Assembly (NCBI GenBank): GCA_036924285.1
Contig: JAYKYS010000009.1
Location: 14,136,001-14,200,000, forward strand
Direction of reading: 5' to 3'
Length of the DNA: 64,000 nucleotides
From: Asterella californica
Taxonomy: Eukaryota; Streptophyta; Marchantiopsida; Marchantiales; Aytoniaceae
A program made the translations under genes and the position numbers. Shown one piece after another: positions 1 through 13,470 of this stretch; the first letter of the stretch is position 1; each line of letters begins with the position of its first letter. The notes beneath the pieces were generated by a model, which was given only the letters and a program-made list of their open reading frames with translations, was not told the DNA's origin and made no database searches.

Positions 1-3000
1 GTTCGTTATATTTTTAAATACAACAAAATACATTACATGATATAAATTATTTTTTTCAGTTTTCACAATCTAATGCATAGCAACAAAGAGCTACGCTTCC
101 AACACGTAGCATATTTTATAGATAATAAATTGGATTTTCAACATAACGTTAAGTTTATACCTAAACGAAACATGGAATTGAAAGGTATATGTTACCTATT
201 TATTCAAATCAATATCCTTTTCCTTTCTGGGCTTCACAGCCACTCCCTCCATCTCGTCTTTCACTTAACCGTATGCTAGTACAGTAAAATATATAATATG
301 AAAAGAAATCTCTAATTCTTTTATAGTTTTCACTATCGAAGTATAACTATGCTAACGCATAGCAACACACGGATGGAAAACAACATCAAACCGAACGAGA
401 GGAGAAAAGGACCCGCCAAGCAAACACCTAGAAGGTATGCATGGCAAGCGTCTGTTTGCCAAATATGAGATAAGAGACAAGCGGGTTCCGTGGAGAGTAT
501 AAATTCGATGGTACGATTTGCTGTCCTCTGCGAGAGATGGGTAAGAAGAAATAAGGTATGGCGTGCTTGTTGAAGCGTTATTGAAATGAGCACGGCAGAG
601 ATGCTCGATTCTATTCGTTGCCATTAGGGAAGTTGGGTAAAATGAATAAAAACCGCCGTCTTCTTACCACGTTCTTGCGAGACACTGAGAAGTCTGATGA
701 GGACTTTGTCACTGCTTTGTCTCCTTCGTTTGCTCCGTTATGTTCTTTCTTGCTTTAGCAATATTATATGCATGTAAAGTGGAACATCTGCTTATACAAC
801 ATAACTACTGCAGTGGCAATAGCTTGGGTCTGGAGACGCATCCATCCATGTTCTAATCCTCAATCTTATCATTAGAAGAATGTATGGGGTACAGTTCAAA
901 GAGCAGGTTATCTCACTCTCTGATTATTTCATCGATTAATGAAAAATAAATTTCTAAGAGTGACTTAGAGGAGTTATCTCGGATTATTTCAGTGATTAAA
1001 GAAAAATAATTATCTAAGAGTGACTTAGAGAGGTCTGTTGATTATTTATCTTTCACTAAAGCCATCTGTAACAACACATGATTGATGAAGAATGAAAATT
1101 AAATCACGTATTATATACAATGAGATCAAAATACAATGAATGAACTAGTCTCAAGTCATTATGCTAGAATTTAACAGTAACCTAATGCACTTGTTCTTTC
1201 TTCAGGATGGAATGTTTATCCCTACCTCTGGCAAGACCCAGCCTAGGTTTTGCCTGCTTACCTGTAATTTGCCCGGCGGTTTTTTCCAGGCGACGGATTT
1301 TGGTGTTAATTTAACGATATTTTTAGTACTTTTCGAGTACTTTTCACTTTTTTTTTGTATTTTGAGATAAAACTATCCTTCGTCTTCTCTGCTTATCCTA
1401 CTTTTCTAGAAAAGTTGCCCGGACACATTACACGGGATGCCGGATCTAGGCTGGGGCTGTCTGTGGCCCTTCAGGGCAGAATAGCGTCCAGTAAAAGAAC
1501 GGTGATATATACTGGACCCTATTCTGCCCTTTGCCTATATAGGCTTGATGGGGTCTTTCCATCCGTTCGCTACTCATTGCGTCGCGTGTTTCATTCTGCC
1601 CTTGGCTATTTCACTGTTTTGATTCTATCTGCTTGCCTAGGTGTACATGTATCGACTGTCAAGGAAATATATTTAAGCGCCGTGTAAAGGTATTTCCGCG
1701 AAAAGCAGTGCACTTTGCGGCACTCAACGGTCACGTTTTCAAAGAAAGATACTCATTTATCGTAGCTCTTCTCCCGGGGTCGCCCAGACGTGCTTCAACG
1801 GAAAAGAAATCCGAAGTGATTTACCAGAGGTGCGTCACCAAACACGGCTACGGCAGAAACATATTCTTCTTTAGTCTCTGCTATCACCGTCACCGCCGTC
1901 GCCCACTTCCAAAGGAACGAATATTCCCTTGCTTAACAGGGATGTCCAGACTCCAGACTCCAGCAAAACCGTGAAAGTCGGGAACCGTACGAGCGACGGA
2001 TGCGGGGCCGCAATGTCCACCGGAGGCAGACTAGTGTATGTTACATAGAAAGTTAGAAACGACCGTTGACACTTTGACTCCGGTTCGGTTCGCCTCGACG
2101 TTTCTTATTTATATTTATTTATATTTATTTTTAGGTTCGCCTCGACGTTATCCTGGACGTGAAATCGCAAAACGTAGCTACGGAAGCCACTTACTCACGG
2201 AGCCGGACAGAAGGAATAGCGTCGCGATGAATAACAAAGAGATCCGGTTGTAATGAAATTGCGTGGCTATGCGTTACCCACTTTTTAGATTTATCCCCTC
2301 TTTTTCTTTTTTCTCGGTTTTCACAACGACTCGATTCTTTCGCTCTCTGTAATTCTTTCACTTTCCAATTTTCACCACGACTCCATCAGTCTGTTTCATT
2401 ACACGACCAAAAGATTTTGTTTTCCTTTTTTGTTTTCACAATCGATCTACAGCTATTTTACCGCATAGCAATAAGGAGCTCCATTTGTCATAGATTTGTG
2501 AGGTTATGCGTTAGCGATCCATCTAGATTTGTATTTTTTATTTATTTTTTAAATATTTGTTTAATCTATTTTCTTTCTTTATTTATATTTTCACCACAAC
2601 TCCATCTTTCCCTTTTACTACATGATAAAAGTTTTCCTTTTCTCTTTTCAGTTTTCAAATTCGACATATAGCTATGCTAAAGTAACAATAAAAATATGAA
2701 AAGACCCATCAAATCTAACAAGAGAGAAAAATGACCAAAAGATCATACACCCAACAACTTGAAGGTGAAGGAACTCGAGGTTAAATCTCACAATCCTTAA
2801 TTCTAAAGTTGCTAATCGTGTAATTGATAAATATATAAATATATAAAATATTATATATTAAAATATTATAAATCAAAAACTTTACATACAATTGATGCAC
2901 AAGATGTGATATCATTAATGATAGAAAGAACAAAGGGACATTTGTCTAAGTCGAGACAAAGTTCACAAGAAGATTTTATATCGTAGTACTAATTCAAATC

Positions 3001-6000
3001 ACGCATATGAAATTAAATAAATATGTGTTGAGTAGAGTACTATTTAGTTATAACAAAATATTTTAGAGCATATGTACTTTGATTAGACTAAGTTTATCCA
3101 TTATCTAAATCTAACCTATATGAACTTATACAGAAGTTAGGTACTGATGTAGCCCACATAAGCTTTTCAATAAGATACGTCTAAAGTCAATGAAGAATTT
3201 GTAAGCTTAAAAAAGAAAAATTTCTTTATTTATCTCTGACAAATAAAAGTAAAATTTAACTCTACTATTTACAAGCAACCAAAAGTATATAAATAGTGAG
3301 ATTAACTCTTACAATCAATCGAATAACAGAAGTCAGTCAAATGAAAATTTTAAATTACATAAGAAATAAAAATTATATAAACTTTGGAAAGTTCTATTGA
3401 AGTAAATGTTTGTTGAAATCAAGAAATGAATCTCTTGCTTTGAGGATTGTCAAAACTTAAAATTTTAAGTAACAACAAATGTAAAATCTAGTGTCTCGTA
3501 TTTACTGAAAGTAAATCCATTCTCGATTATTATCTTCAAAACATTGAGAGAACAAATGAACAAAAGAGTTTCTTAGCAAAATCTTTGATAACAAAAGCAA
3601 ACTTATGTTTTGTCTTGGAAAGAGAGCTCGTGTCTATAGCATTCAGAGTGGAACACACATCTGGGTCCAGGATTCATTGAAAAGCTAAAGATTGTTTTAC
3701 TTTCTTTTTGTATTTTGGTATTAGATTTTCAAGGTTATAAAAGGTCGAACATGAAACTCTAGTTTTGGTCATTCTCGATACGACCTGAAAGAATGCAGTG
3801 AACAGCTATGAACTTCTCTAAAACATTAGATGCTGAAATGTAACACTTGAAGGTTTGATTCTAGTTTTGCTTTTAAATTATAATGGCGAGCACTGAGTTA
3901 TACCTGAGACATCAGTCTTGAAGAACCTCTTTCCTCTCCGTCTGAATCTTTAGTAAATTATTATAGTTATTTCGAACATCGTCTACAAGACACCAAAGGA
4001 GTTCAACTACAATACATTCTAGAGTACAGCTTCGATCTGGTATGGAAATGGAGAATCAGACTACTTTTGTTATACCTCCGTGCAACAGAACACAGACTAG
4101 AAACAAGATTGCGACCATCTTGCTGTGTTTTCGGGCAAGGACCGAGAGAAATATCTTTATGAATATTGTGGCTCCAATCTTTGCATTCAATTTGGCTAAA
4201 AGCAGGATATTTTCTAACCTCCCACTGAAGCTAGAGTTCTTATGTCACCAAAAGCACTAACCTAAAGTCTCTCATGGAAACACAACCTATGCGAGTGTAT
4301 CGTCTCGTACTTGCTACTAGAAAAGAAGTCCTTAACTCCAAGATAGAAATATTCCGTCTATGTGAGAGTATGAGCGGGGGAAACTTTATCGTAGATGGAA
4401 TTTATACACAAAGCGGTAAGAGGGAGAAGTGCAAGTTGACTAAATAGCCGGATGAGCTAGAAAGATTGTAGCTGTACTGATAGCAGGTGATGAAAATGCC
4501 ACATTGAAGAAGAGCATCGTGAAGTCTGAACGAGCCGTGAGGAAGGGCGAGGGAGATATCGATGAGCGCAGATTGCACGGTTAGACTGTATAAAAGCATA
4601 GGTATCGTTGATTACGGTAAAGAAGGCGAGACACTAATTGCCGAACAAAAGGAAAGCTGCCACATTATAGCAAGAAACTTCTAGATTGCACAGCACGATG
4701 TTGTAACCAATCTGAGTTTCATCGATTAAATATATGGCGAGGTGAGAATAAGAGTTGGAAAAAGAGAAAACGTGCTCAATATATCATGATTCACTGAAAT
4801 ATTCATTATGTTGTAAACAGAGGAGCCACTCAGTGGATGTTCAACTCCAATGTTCAAATGGATGTACTAAATTGCTCAGTGAGGAAAGATGTGAGAAACA
4901 AGCTTGGTCCAAAAGACAGCTGTAGGCAACTACTACGAAGCTTGATAATATGGACTTCAGAAAATAATACATTCTGTATATCTATGTATTATTACGTTGA
5001 ACCCATGATAGAATATAAGCATGAAAGGTTCTTGAATTTGGACTTGTCTAAAACTTAGGAACATAGGAAAAGGAAGAAAAAGGCCACTATGAGCATACAC
5101 CACTCTAAAACTCTTGGGCAGATTAGAGTATATCCGGTATGAGAAGTAATAAGCCAAGTCAAGAACACCGCAAGCTTTGCACCTAAATTATCACGGGAGC
5201 TGTTTTGATCTAATAAAATGGAGCACACTTCCAATATGCTCACTTTGAAGACCATACAGCTATATGAAGGGAATAGTTTCAAGAATGTGGGTCTGAGCAA
5301 GAATTGGCACATGCACAGAGAGATTACTTGTAATCCAACGTTCTCCTATCGTGATAGGGCGTATTCCGTACTGTTCTGCTCGAGGCATGGACCTCCATGA
5401 GATGTAGTTACACGAGGAGGAAGGACGGCTTACGAAGTCGCACAGAGATTATAGAAGACAAATGTTTACTATGTCCCTGCACAGTAGATGCATTATAAAC
5501 CAAAGCAATTAAGTACAAGAGGATTGGCTGGTTCATATTCTTTTTCTGAGGACCAAGAGCGCTTGTTATCATTCCGAAATCAGTTTGAACCATTACGTCT
5601 TGATGGGCTGAGGTACATGACGAAATTACTTCTACATAGCAGATGGAAGATGCCGAATGACTAAACTAAAACCTTACAACTGAGTTCCACAAGGATATAC
5701 TCATACGACTGGTCTTGCTCACTGCTCCCATGCTGCTGGATGAACGTACGAAGAGTCCTGATACAAAACAGCTGCTACAAAGGTTAGAGACGTCATTCCG
5801 CTCTAAGTCATTTACAAACGGGTAAACGATGAGAGACGCAAGGGTTGAATTGGTCCAACAAGACTTCAGAAGGTCAGACATGGTGCTCGTAGGACAATGA
5901 GAGAAGTTTAACGAATCGTGGTTACGGAAAAAGAAACCAAGAAGGAAAAGACATCAGTACTTGTACCCAATTAGCTGGAAAATTATTAAGGAAGTCTGGA

Positions 6001-8030
6001 CATTACCCACTTCTTTCCGATCAAGAGATTGACAAGACAAAACACTTGATACAAATAAATGAAACAAATATGGTTCAAAGGTGCACCAAACACGAAGCAG
6101 AGTTTGAGGAGTCAATAATGACCTGAGCATGGGCTATTGCTCACCTGTTTTGTGGTGCAGTTGGGAGTGCCCGTGAGTCTACAATGACGTGACGATGCCA
6201 CGAGGGAATGGGCAAAGAGACACACTCCCCCACTACGTACGAGGGGTGATCAATGTAATCTGATCTCTCAACGACTTCTCCTAACTAGACTGCGATCGAA
6301 GCGAGCTAAGGAGTAAATTCTGATACTCTAAATCCTCAAAAGCAGGAAAAACGTTCCCAACCCCTGTCACCCTTCCTTAGTTCACCGCAACATGTAGTTT
6401 GTATCTCGAAGATGCTCCTCAATTACTCAAATTGTCTCCATCCGCAGCACCATTCCTTCTCCATTCAGTAAAGTAGTTTAGAGAGTGTGAGTCGCTGGTG
6501 TACGTAGAGCCGACACTTGAATAGTCAGGTAAAGGGTAAAGCAAGAACAGTTCTGACGAAAGTTGGTTGAGAGGGATGGTTCTTTCTGAATACAGCTATA
6601 ACGAAAACCTAACGACCAGAACTCACACACAGCTTGCCACTAGACCTAGAGCAACTAGAGCATCACATCGCAGTTTTCAGTTCACAGATTTGACCCTTTA
6701 CCTGACACCAGTTTTTCTACAGTCTCTTATCTCATTTCCTTTAGTGGAGCTAGAGCGTGTACTGAATGAAGCGCGAGAAAAGATAAGTACCGGCGGCGGT
6801 GATGGTTGCCTTGACCACTTGGTAGAATCCGAAGCCAATGATGAGAGAAGAAACGAGGAAAACGGCAACTCTACCGGACCCTGAGTTGGCAATTCACACG
6901 CATTTCCTTAATGCAGATGGCGCCCTTCTGATTTCTCTCGCCCTCACCTCGTCCCTGCCAAGATTCTCTCTCTTCCATTTACTAGTGCTACTTTAAATGT
7001 GCTCTTTTCGGCTGGACCGAAAGATAGTCACTCTCTTTTCCTGCGTCCTTATGCACTTCCGAGCTACAGTCGAATGACGAGGAAACAACGTCCATGTTTA
7101 GCGAACAACAGAATGCAAACAACAAAACTATAACCACCAGCAAGCGTCTTTCTTCTCGTCCTTCCAGCAGCTTCCTCTTTGCTCCGCAACGTTTCTTTGT
7201 CACTTTCACTTGCTCTGTGTTCAGCAATGTCCTCGTCATCATTCTCGCACCTACATAAAAACCTTTGCAGACAAGGGTTTCGACGGAGTAACAGTTCTCA
7301 CTTCTAAATATTCATCTACGTGTTAATATTTTTTTACTTGTTCTTAATGATATTATTTTATTTTAATATTATTTTGATATTTACGAGGGCCGTCTCTTCT
7401 CCTACGATTGGAAATGTAAATATTTGCAGCAACGGGCAAACTTTAGTGCTTTAATCCCTACCGTTTTTTCTTTCTTAAGAATACAAGAAAGATTACTCCT
7501 CTTCTTGGAAGGGACAGCAATATATATCCCAACTTCTTCAAATCTTTTTCTGCAACACCAACAGAATTGAAAATGTATACTCCTCGTCCAAAAACCGTAT
7601 AATTTTCTTCATAGTGTTCTCGTCCTTGATGTTACCCCGGGGGTTCATTAGTTAGTTTAGTTATACATATGTGCAAGTAAAATAAGATTATTTTATTCAG
7701 AAAATAAATTTTTTATATTTTCGTTATATATATATATTCGATAAATTTTTTTTTGGAAATAAAAATGTTATTTTACCTAGAAATACTTCTTCTATTATTT
7801 TTAATTAAAAAGTAAAATAAAGTATTTAATTTATAACTTAACCCGCAAGTGCTATTAACAAATAGATCGAGATTAACCTCCGGGGATGTTACTCTCCTTC
7901 TCTTAGAAAGTTAACTTCTTTCCGACTAAAAGCATCATCACATTTCTTTCAGTATTGCGTTGAAGACTTCGACTATTTGCGTCTCCTATATTGTAGAAGC
8001 AACGCATCCGTATTTTGTCACATCCTCTCG
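1..8030. other. AT-rich spacer, no recognisable gene
   Basis: I see no convincing gene here. The longest open frames are about 100 codons, with no domain signature and no consistent reading on either strand. Homopolymer and A/T-rich runs dominate 2,280-3,600 and 7,300-7,860. A short minus-strand hydrophobic stretch around 6,770-6,890 reads like a membrane segment but lacks a start or continuation. Host exons of a spliced gene could hide here, but I cannot support any. Confidence 0.5.
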
Positions 8031-8290
8031 TGTGTATGTCTTTTTTGACATCTCACCCATGCCGTTAGGAAGAAAGTCATGCACCAAACACTCATGAACT
8101 TTATCCATAGAGCAGCAACACATCTTTCAGTGTGTGCGTCTTCCTTTGCATCTCGCCCATGCTATGAGGAAGAAGGCCATAAACTTTACCCATAAAGCAG
8201 AAACTCAACTTTCCGTGTGTGCGTCTTCCTTCGCATCTCGCCCATGCTATGAGGAAGAAGGCCATAAACTTTACCCATAAAGCAGCAACG
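8031..8290. repeat. Degenerate tandem repeat, three units
   Basis: A unit containing 'gtgtgcgtcttcc', then 'catctcgcccatgc', then 'aactttacccataaagcag' occurs three times in a row. The second and third units are offset by 85 bp and nearly identical; the first unit is about 100 bp and more diverged. It makes overlapping short open frames on the minus strand that I do not regard as genes. Confidence 0.8.
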
Positions 8291-9899
8291 CCATCGAAAG
8301 CAGAACAGTACCACACAATTTCTTTGATGTTGTTTGTCCCAAATACAAGCATGAGGTGCGTTTGGAATTCCTGTAGAAAACAAAGACGAGATATGTTAAC
8401 TTAGCTGACTGAAATAATTTTAAAGGGAATGGAAGAAACAATCTCTACAAGTCTTTTCCCAAATTATTACTCCATAAAGCAGAATGATTAATGTCTGTTT
8501 GTTGTAATTTACTGTACTTGTAATTTCGGAAGTGCATTTTTCACTTTTGCTTTATGGGTTGCGTCAGGACCGTTTCGTAATTCTAAGTGTGGTTATTATT
8601 TAATGTTTATAAATAAATAGTTAATTTTTGACAACTTTGTATAGATTTTTCACATAATATTTACTTTTTCTGGTAACATAAAACGAGCAAAAGTATCCCG
8701 AAGTTGATCTAGCATGCATATTGACAATGTAACCATATCTGGTCGTCTTTTCTTTCCGCTTGTGTGGAAAGAATCATGGCTCTTTTTCTAAATGCTCATG
8801 TGGAAGAGACAAGATCAAGTGTATATTTCTGGAGCGGTGATATTGATACTAAATTGGGATTAGTTCCTTGATATAGAAGAGACGTTTCAACCAAGTATGA
8901 ACGAATCCTACCATTCAAATTTGCCCGAGATCATATCTTGTGTGGATTCATAGGGAGCAGACCAACCATCCAACAACATCAAACGAAGAAATTTGGAGCC
9001 GCAATAAGGAGCTTGCGCTAGGTGAAACTCTCGTCAATTGGATGGACTTAAGAGGAAAAGAAGAGCGACAATTCAAGGAGCCAATGACAAAATTATAGTG
9101 GACTTTGGGGTGAGGAAAGACATTCAGTCATGATGAACAGGTTGGAGCTTTACATAAAGATGACTGGATGATTTCGTGTACGTTTTATCTTTTATCTCCT
9201 GGAGGGTGTTCAATGGTTCACGCAACCATCGAGTCCATGGGATCTTCATTGCTGCTTGACGACATCACCACAACAGCAATAGTCATTAGATCGTTGACGA
9301 TGAACGTTGTAGGTGTAATCAATTGTGGACCTCTTTATCGACGATACCACACTCCCTAAACTTGTGGCTTTCTCATCAAGAAGCGTGCAGGGCCCGCATC
9401 CCTTGGTCCTTTCACGGCGTATGGAAAGCATCATCCCCAGTCTGGAAGTTACAGTCCCGACAGTACTCGAACTTAACAAAGAGTTCGGCTGCACTTCGTT
9501 CTTCCGTTTCTCCTGTGTAACTCAATCCCGCTTCTAGTCCTGTTCTTTGTTTAAGAATAATGAAGCAGATGCGATTCTATATTACTGATTATACAACCCA
9601 TGCAAGAACACCTTGCAGGTGAAACACTGCTGATATTAAACACTAGGTAATGCTGATTCATTCCTTCCTTCCTTCCTTCTTCAGAGGCGGTCAGGGTACG
9701 TGAGGCGACGCTGAGCTTTTGCTGAGTGCTGAATTCTTCCACTTGACCTCGCTTGCTGCTGCTCTTCTGGAGTGAGTTCATCCCCTGCTCTAGCTTTATG
9801 TTATTCAGACTGAAAGGTTGCAGATTATAGAAAAAGGACTATCAAATAGAACCCTTGATAGAACTATAGGCGACGCTGCCGTAGCCTAGCGAAAGGGAG
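8291..9899. other. Spacer, nothing recognised
   Basis: Both strands show only short frames without recognisable motifs. A small CCTT microsatellite lies near 9,662-9,680. Confidence 0.4.
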
Positions 9900-11320
9900 C
9901 TCCATCTACAGATCACCAATTGGATCGATGGGTGTGCTTAGAGATACTCCATGCGGATACTTTGAGTCGCAGGGACTTGCTGAAACATGCACACTGCGGG
10001 GAAGAGAAGGCCAGCAGGAAGTCTGTCGAACATCACTCTGGAGCTCTCTCCGTCGTACGAGAACGAGTTTGCTGGAACCTATCCAAGTGTGCTCTTACTG
10101 CTTTCCCTTCGTGGCTGAACACTTCTCCTGGTGGACGAAGCCACATGCCCTGTATGGAGTTGTTGTGGTAAAGAACGCCGCAGTTCCCTCCGTTCATGAT
10201 CAGACCCCAAGAGCTCCGAGAATTAGCAAGCGAGCCAGCGGGAAGTATCAGAAGACTACTCGCATGGACATGTACATTCAACAGCCCAACCCCCCACGCT
10301 TCTTGCAGGTCTCTCTCGGGAAGCACATCCCATTCATACACACCATAAGGAGGTAAAGCTAATGTACTTTTCGCAGTCTCGTATGATCTTGTCTTCATCT
10401 TCGACTTCATTAACATCGATCCATCGATCCATCGCCACAAACGTCATAGAAACTTCTTTCACTAAATTCCAATCGGAAAAACGTCTTCCCTTGGAGCTTC
10501 GGTTGGCTCCCGACGTCGATACTAGATTTCTTGAACGCGCAGTTTCTTATAGCTTTGAGAACTTCAGATGAAGAAAATATGTCCAGTGGCTCGAGGATAA
10601 TAATGAGAACTTCGAGATGTAATCGACTGATCTTACCATCGACAGGAATTTCTCCACGGTCGAGGTGCTCCGTGTGTTTTCCAGCACGCTAGACCACCAA
10701 AGCGATGATGATTTCTTCTGTGTCTGCAGCTGTTTTTCCTCGAGTTCCAGAAAGCACATTGCTGCTTTTATATTAGGGACGTAAAGGTCCAAGTCCTTCG
10801 CTGCTCTGGGACAACGAGACGTGCACCACATGACGATTTGTCTCAGTTTTTACATACTCGCCAGTAGATAAACTGAATTTGTCATCGTCATCGTCATTCC
10901 TTTTTTTGGTTGCGCTGTTGTGCAAAAGGTAGCTGAAAGCTTTGTCGGAAAGGTTCCGCAAATTCACCTCCGTAAGGTCATAGCAAGAAAGAAATTCTAC
11001 CAACTGAGACAGACTACATCGATGTTATCAGCTAGAGCATTAGCAGCACTGAAGAGGTTGGTTGACTCGCAAGCAGCTGATAACCTGCAACCTAGAAGAT
11101 TTAGCATATCTTCTGTGTAAGGGTCTTCTCTGGGTATGTCTGCCCATAGCTTTTTGACATATTATGTCTTGGAGAAACTTCAGCTTAGACTTTTTGGCGG
11201 CGAGGATGATGTCAAACATTATCTTCCAATTTATCGCCGGTGCTTTGAGGCGATCACTACAATTCTTTCCAGAGTAGAGATGATCTGGTCGGATGTCTCC
11301 AATGTGGATGAAGCCCAAGA
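9900..11320 (-). other. Unrecognised coding-like stretch
   Basis: The minus strand shows a chain of open segments in changing frames with fairly protein-like composition: about 10,033-10,440, 10,547-10,831, 10,773-11,003 and 11,040-11,318. No motif lets me name it. It could be a spliced host gene, a decayed gene or chance. There is no clear ATG-to-stop model, and I saw no transposon signature. I record it only so that it can be tested against transcripts. Confidence 0.2.
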
Positions 11321-11971
11321 CAGCGAGAAGAACGGAGGAGGAAAAGAACGGAGGAAGAAATGTCCGGCAAGAGAACCTCCGACTTGCAGGTATTAATCAT
11401 CATCGATATAAAGAAATGCGACCTGGCCACCAATAGCATGCTGCAGGAACAGACACAAACTTCATCTTGACACCTCACAGATAAGTAGCTGCACTCATTG
11501 ATCATACCTCTCAATCCATCAATCAGTTCAATGCTATTGCAAATGCGTTTCCAGTTTGTGACTCACAAGTTATGCGAGGTGTTTGAGCTTTTCTCTCGAT
11601 AGATGGCTCTTCTTTTGTCCCTTGGTCGAGATAGTTTTCCTCTTGCTGTTGCGGTAAAATTGTCATCATTGTCGTTCGGTGCCCTTTTGGACGAGTCATC
11701 ATCTATTACAACAAAATTATCGCCAAGGAACTTGTTTCCTTTCCTCTTTCCCCAATCGTCCGGACGGCTTGCTCTTAACGATCGCACGTATGTATATTTG
11801 CACGTACTACAATGTTCTAGTTAATGGCACAAATTAAGCCTCTTCCTCCATAGTTGTCGCTGCGGTTGATCGGCTAAAAATCGACCACTTCCCCACACAT
11901 ACAAGCCAAGTCTCGAATTAAGTGAATCTCGAATCTCGAACTGTTATGGAATGACGCGATTGTTACCGCTC
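11321..11971. other. Spacer, nothing recognised
   Basis: No gene, RNA or mobile-element signature is visible between the possible coding stretch on the left and the LINE remnant on the right. Confidence 0.4.
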
Positions 11972-11993
11972 TTTTTTTTTTTTTTTTTTTTTT
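11972..11993. repeat. T22 homopolymer (poly-A on minus strand)
   Basis: An uninterrupted run of 22 T abuts the LINE ORF1 fragment. Read on the minus strand it is where a LINE poly-A tail would sit. It also overwrites the first cysteine of the adjacent CCHC knuckle. Confidence 0.75.
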
Positions 11994-12452
11994 CACTGCA
12001 ACCAAAGAGGCCACATTGTTCGACACTGCCCAAGACGAAGACCAGCACAAGGAACTCCAACAGGGTTGCCATCCCACAACGCTGAAAGAGGACCAGAAGG
12101 ACAAAGACAGGAACGATCATCTCATACATGAAGTCAACAGACCGACGAAAGATTCAAAACCGTAGAAGGGAGGAAGAAAACAATGAAAACAACATGGCCA
12201 TCTAATGCAGGAGCACCGTCAACATCAAACCCCTACGCGGTACTGGAGACGAAGGACGAAATCAACCCAACAGAAGCCGAGAAGACAGAGGAATCCACAG
12301 AAGATGAAGACAAGGGAACAAGTACAGGAGCCACAAACTTGGAGGGAGAAGAGGGGAAGGAGGAAACGAGGAACAGAGAGAGAGCAACGGGAAGGGAAGA
12401 AGAGAATGAAGATGAGAGCGAAGAAGAGGAGGGAGAGGATAAATTTTTGTAA
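11994..12452 (+). pseudogene. LINE ORF1 C-terminal fragment (inverted piece)
   Basis: This plus-strand frame begins with a zinc-knuckle remnant (residues HCNQRGHIVRHC; the first Cys of CCHC is lost in the T22 run). It then runs through a basic linker with one in-frame TGA near 12,121-12,123 and a 'STSNPYAVLE' motif, and ends in a long Glu-rich acidic tail at 12,452. A knuckle followed by an STSNxxAxLE block and an acidic tail is the usual C-terminal layout of LINE ORF1 nucleic-acid chaperone proteins (family knowledge). The N-terminal half of the same kind of protein lies immediately downstream on the opposite strand, so the ORF1 has been internally inverted. It is not functional. Confidence 0.65.
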
Positions 12453-12454
12453 GT

Positions 12455-13470
12455 CATCTTTTGTCTGTATACTGAGATTTCTGGATCATCTTCCACCTCG
12501 ACTTCCACGTATTCGGTAAGATCCCTATCTAAATCTAGCAGTACGCACCCTCTGACACAGTTGAATTGGCACTTCTTCTTTTTGTTTGTGAGTATAAAAC
12601 TTCTCCTAAACTTTCTAGCATTTCATGCCCCATGCATTCATACTCTACGTGTATTCCTGCCAGTTCTACCCAGACAGGAGCTTTCCTTGTTCACAGATTG
12701 GCAAGGTCAAAGGAAGGCTCCCAGAGAAATGCGAAAACCATTCGTGTTCTCATGAATAGAGGTGATACCGACAGAATTCGATCTCTCTCTTCTTTCTCTG
12801 TTACTTGTACCAGGAAGCAGCTCCTTTCCAGAACTCGAAGTCTCTCCACATGAATTCTCATATGTTGGGTGAGTATAATTTCCGTCCATTCTCTCATCAT
12901 ATCCCTAGAGGGTGCAATGTCAGCCGTGTATAGTACGAATGCTGTCTTTTCAAGCATTGCCATCCTATTGAGGAGTAATCGACTTGATGTCTGAATTCTT
13001 GTAACTCTCTAGTCTTCTTTCGGAAGATCTTTCTCGTTAAGTTCTTGCATTATCACTTTGAGGTTTTCCTGAGTGGCGGCCGATACACATTGATCCTCCT
13101 ACAGCTCTGGGTATGTTTTCTGTTTTTGTTCGTCGTGTCTCTTGAATCGAGCTAGGTTTCTATCGATGGACTCCTTGGACATGGCGATGGCAGTCCAGTT
13201 GTATTCTGCTTTTTCTCTTTCTGGTTTGCCTTCGTTTTGTTTCTTCCCGGCCCTTGGAATGAACTCTTTACGCGCCTCTCCTCCTTGTCTGACCTATTCT
13301 GTGTTCTTTTGCAGTGACGAGTTTCCTTGGTGTCTCGAATCTTCTACCTCAGCTCGTACTCCCTCCGTTGTGTTTGGTGCGACCCCTGGTGTTCTTTCCA
13401 CGTTTCTTGCACTTATTGCATGTCTCTGGTACCCCTCTTGCTCCTTTCATTTGCTTGTGTTGCTTGTGTT
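12455..13470 (-). pseudogene. LINE ORF1 N-terminal part, decayed
   Basis: One minus-strand frame runs from about 13,460 to 12,691 and continues, shifted, to 12,455. It shows a charged N-terminus, then a coiled, charged block, then an RRM-like ORF1 block containing 'AFVLYTADIAPSRD', 'RDRILSVSPLF' and 'EPSFDLANL', followed after a TGA by 'APVWVELAGIH'. This order is typical of plant LINE ORF1 proteins (recognised from family style, not from a search). The frame holds three TAG and one TGA stops. It ends at the point (YKNL) where a CCHC knuckle should follow; that knuckle is on the plus strand at 11,994. Confidence 0.65.

Noticed and set aside
6698..6892. Minus-strand hydrophobic stretch that looked like a membrane protein exon
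   Set aside because: No start codon, no convincing splice sites or second exon, and only about 40 residues; insufficient support.
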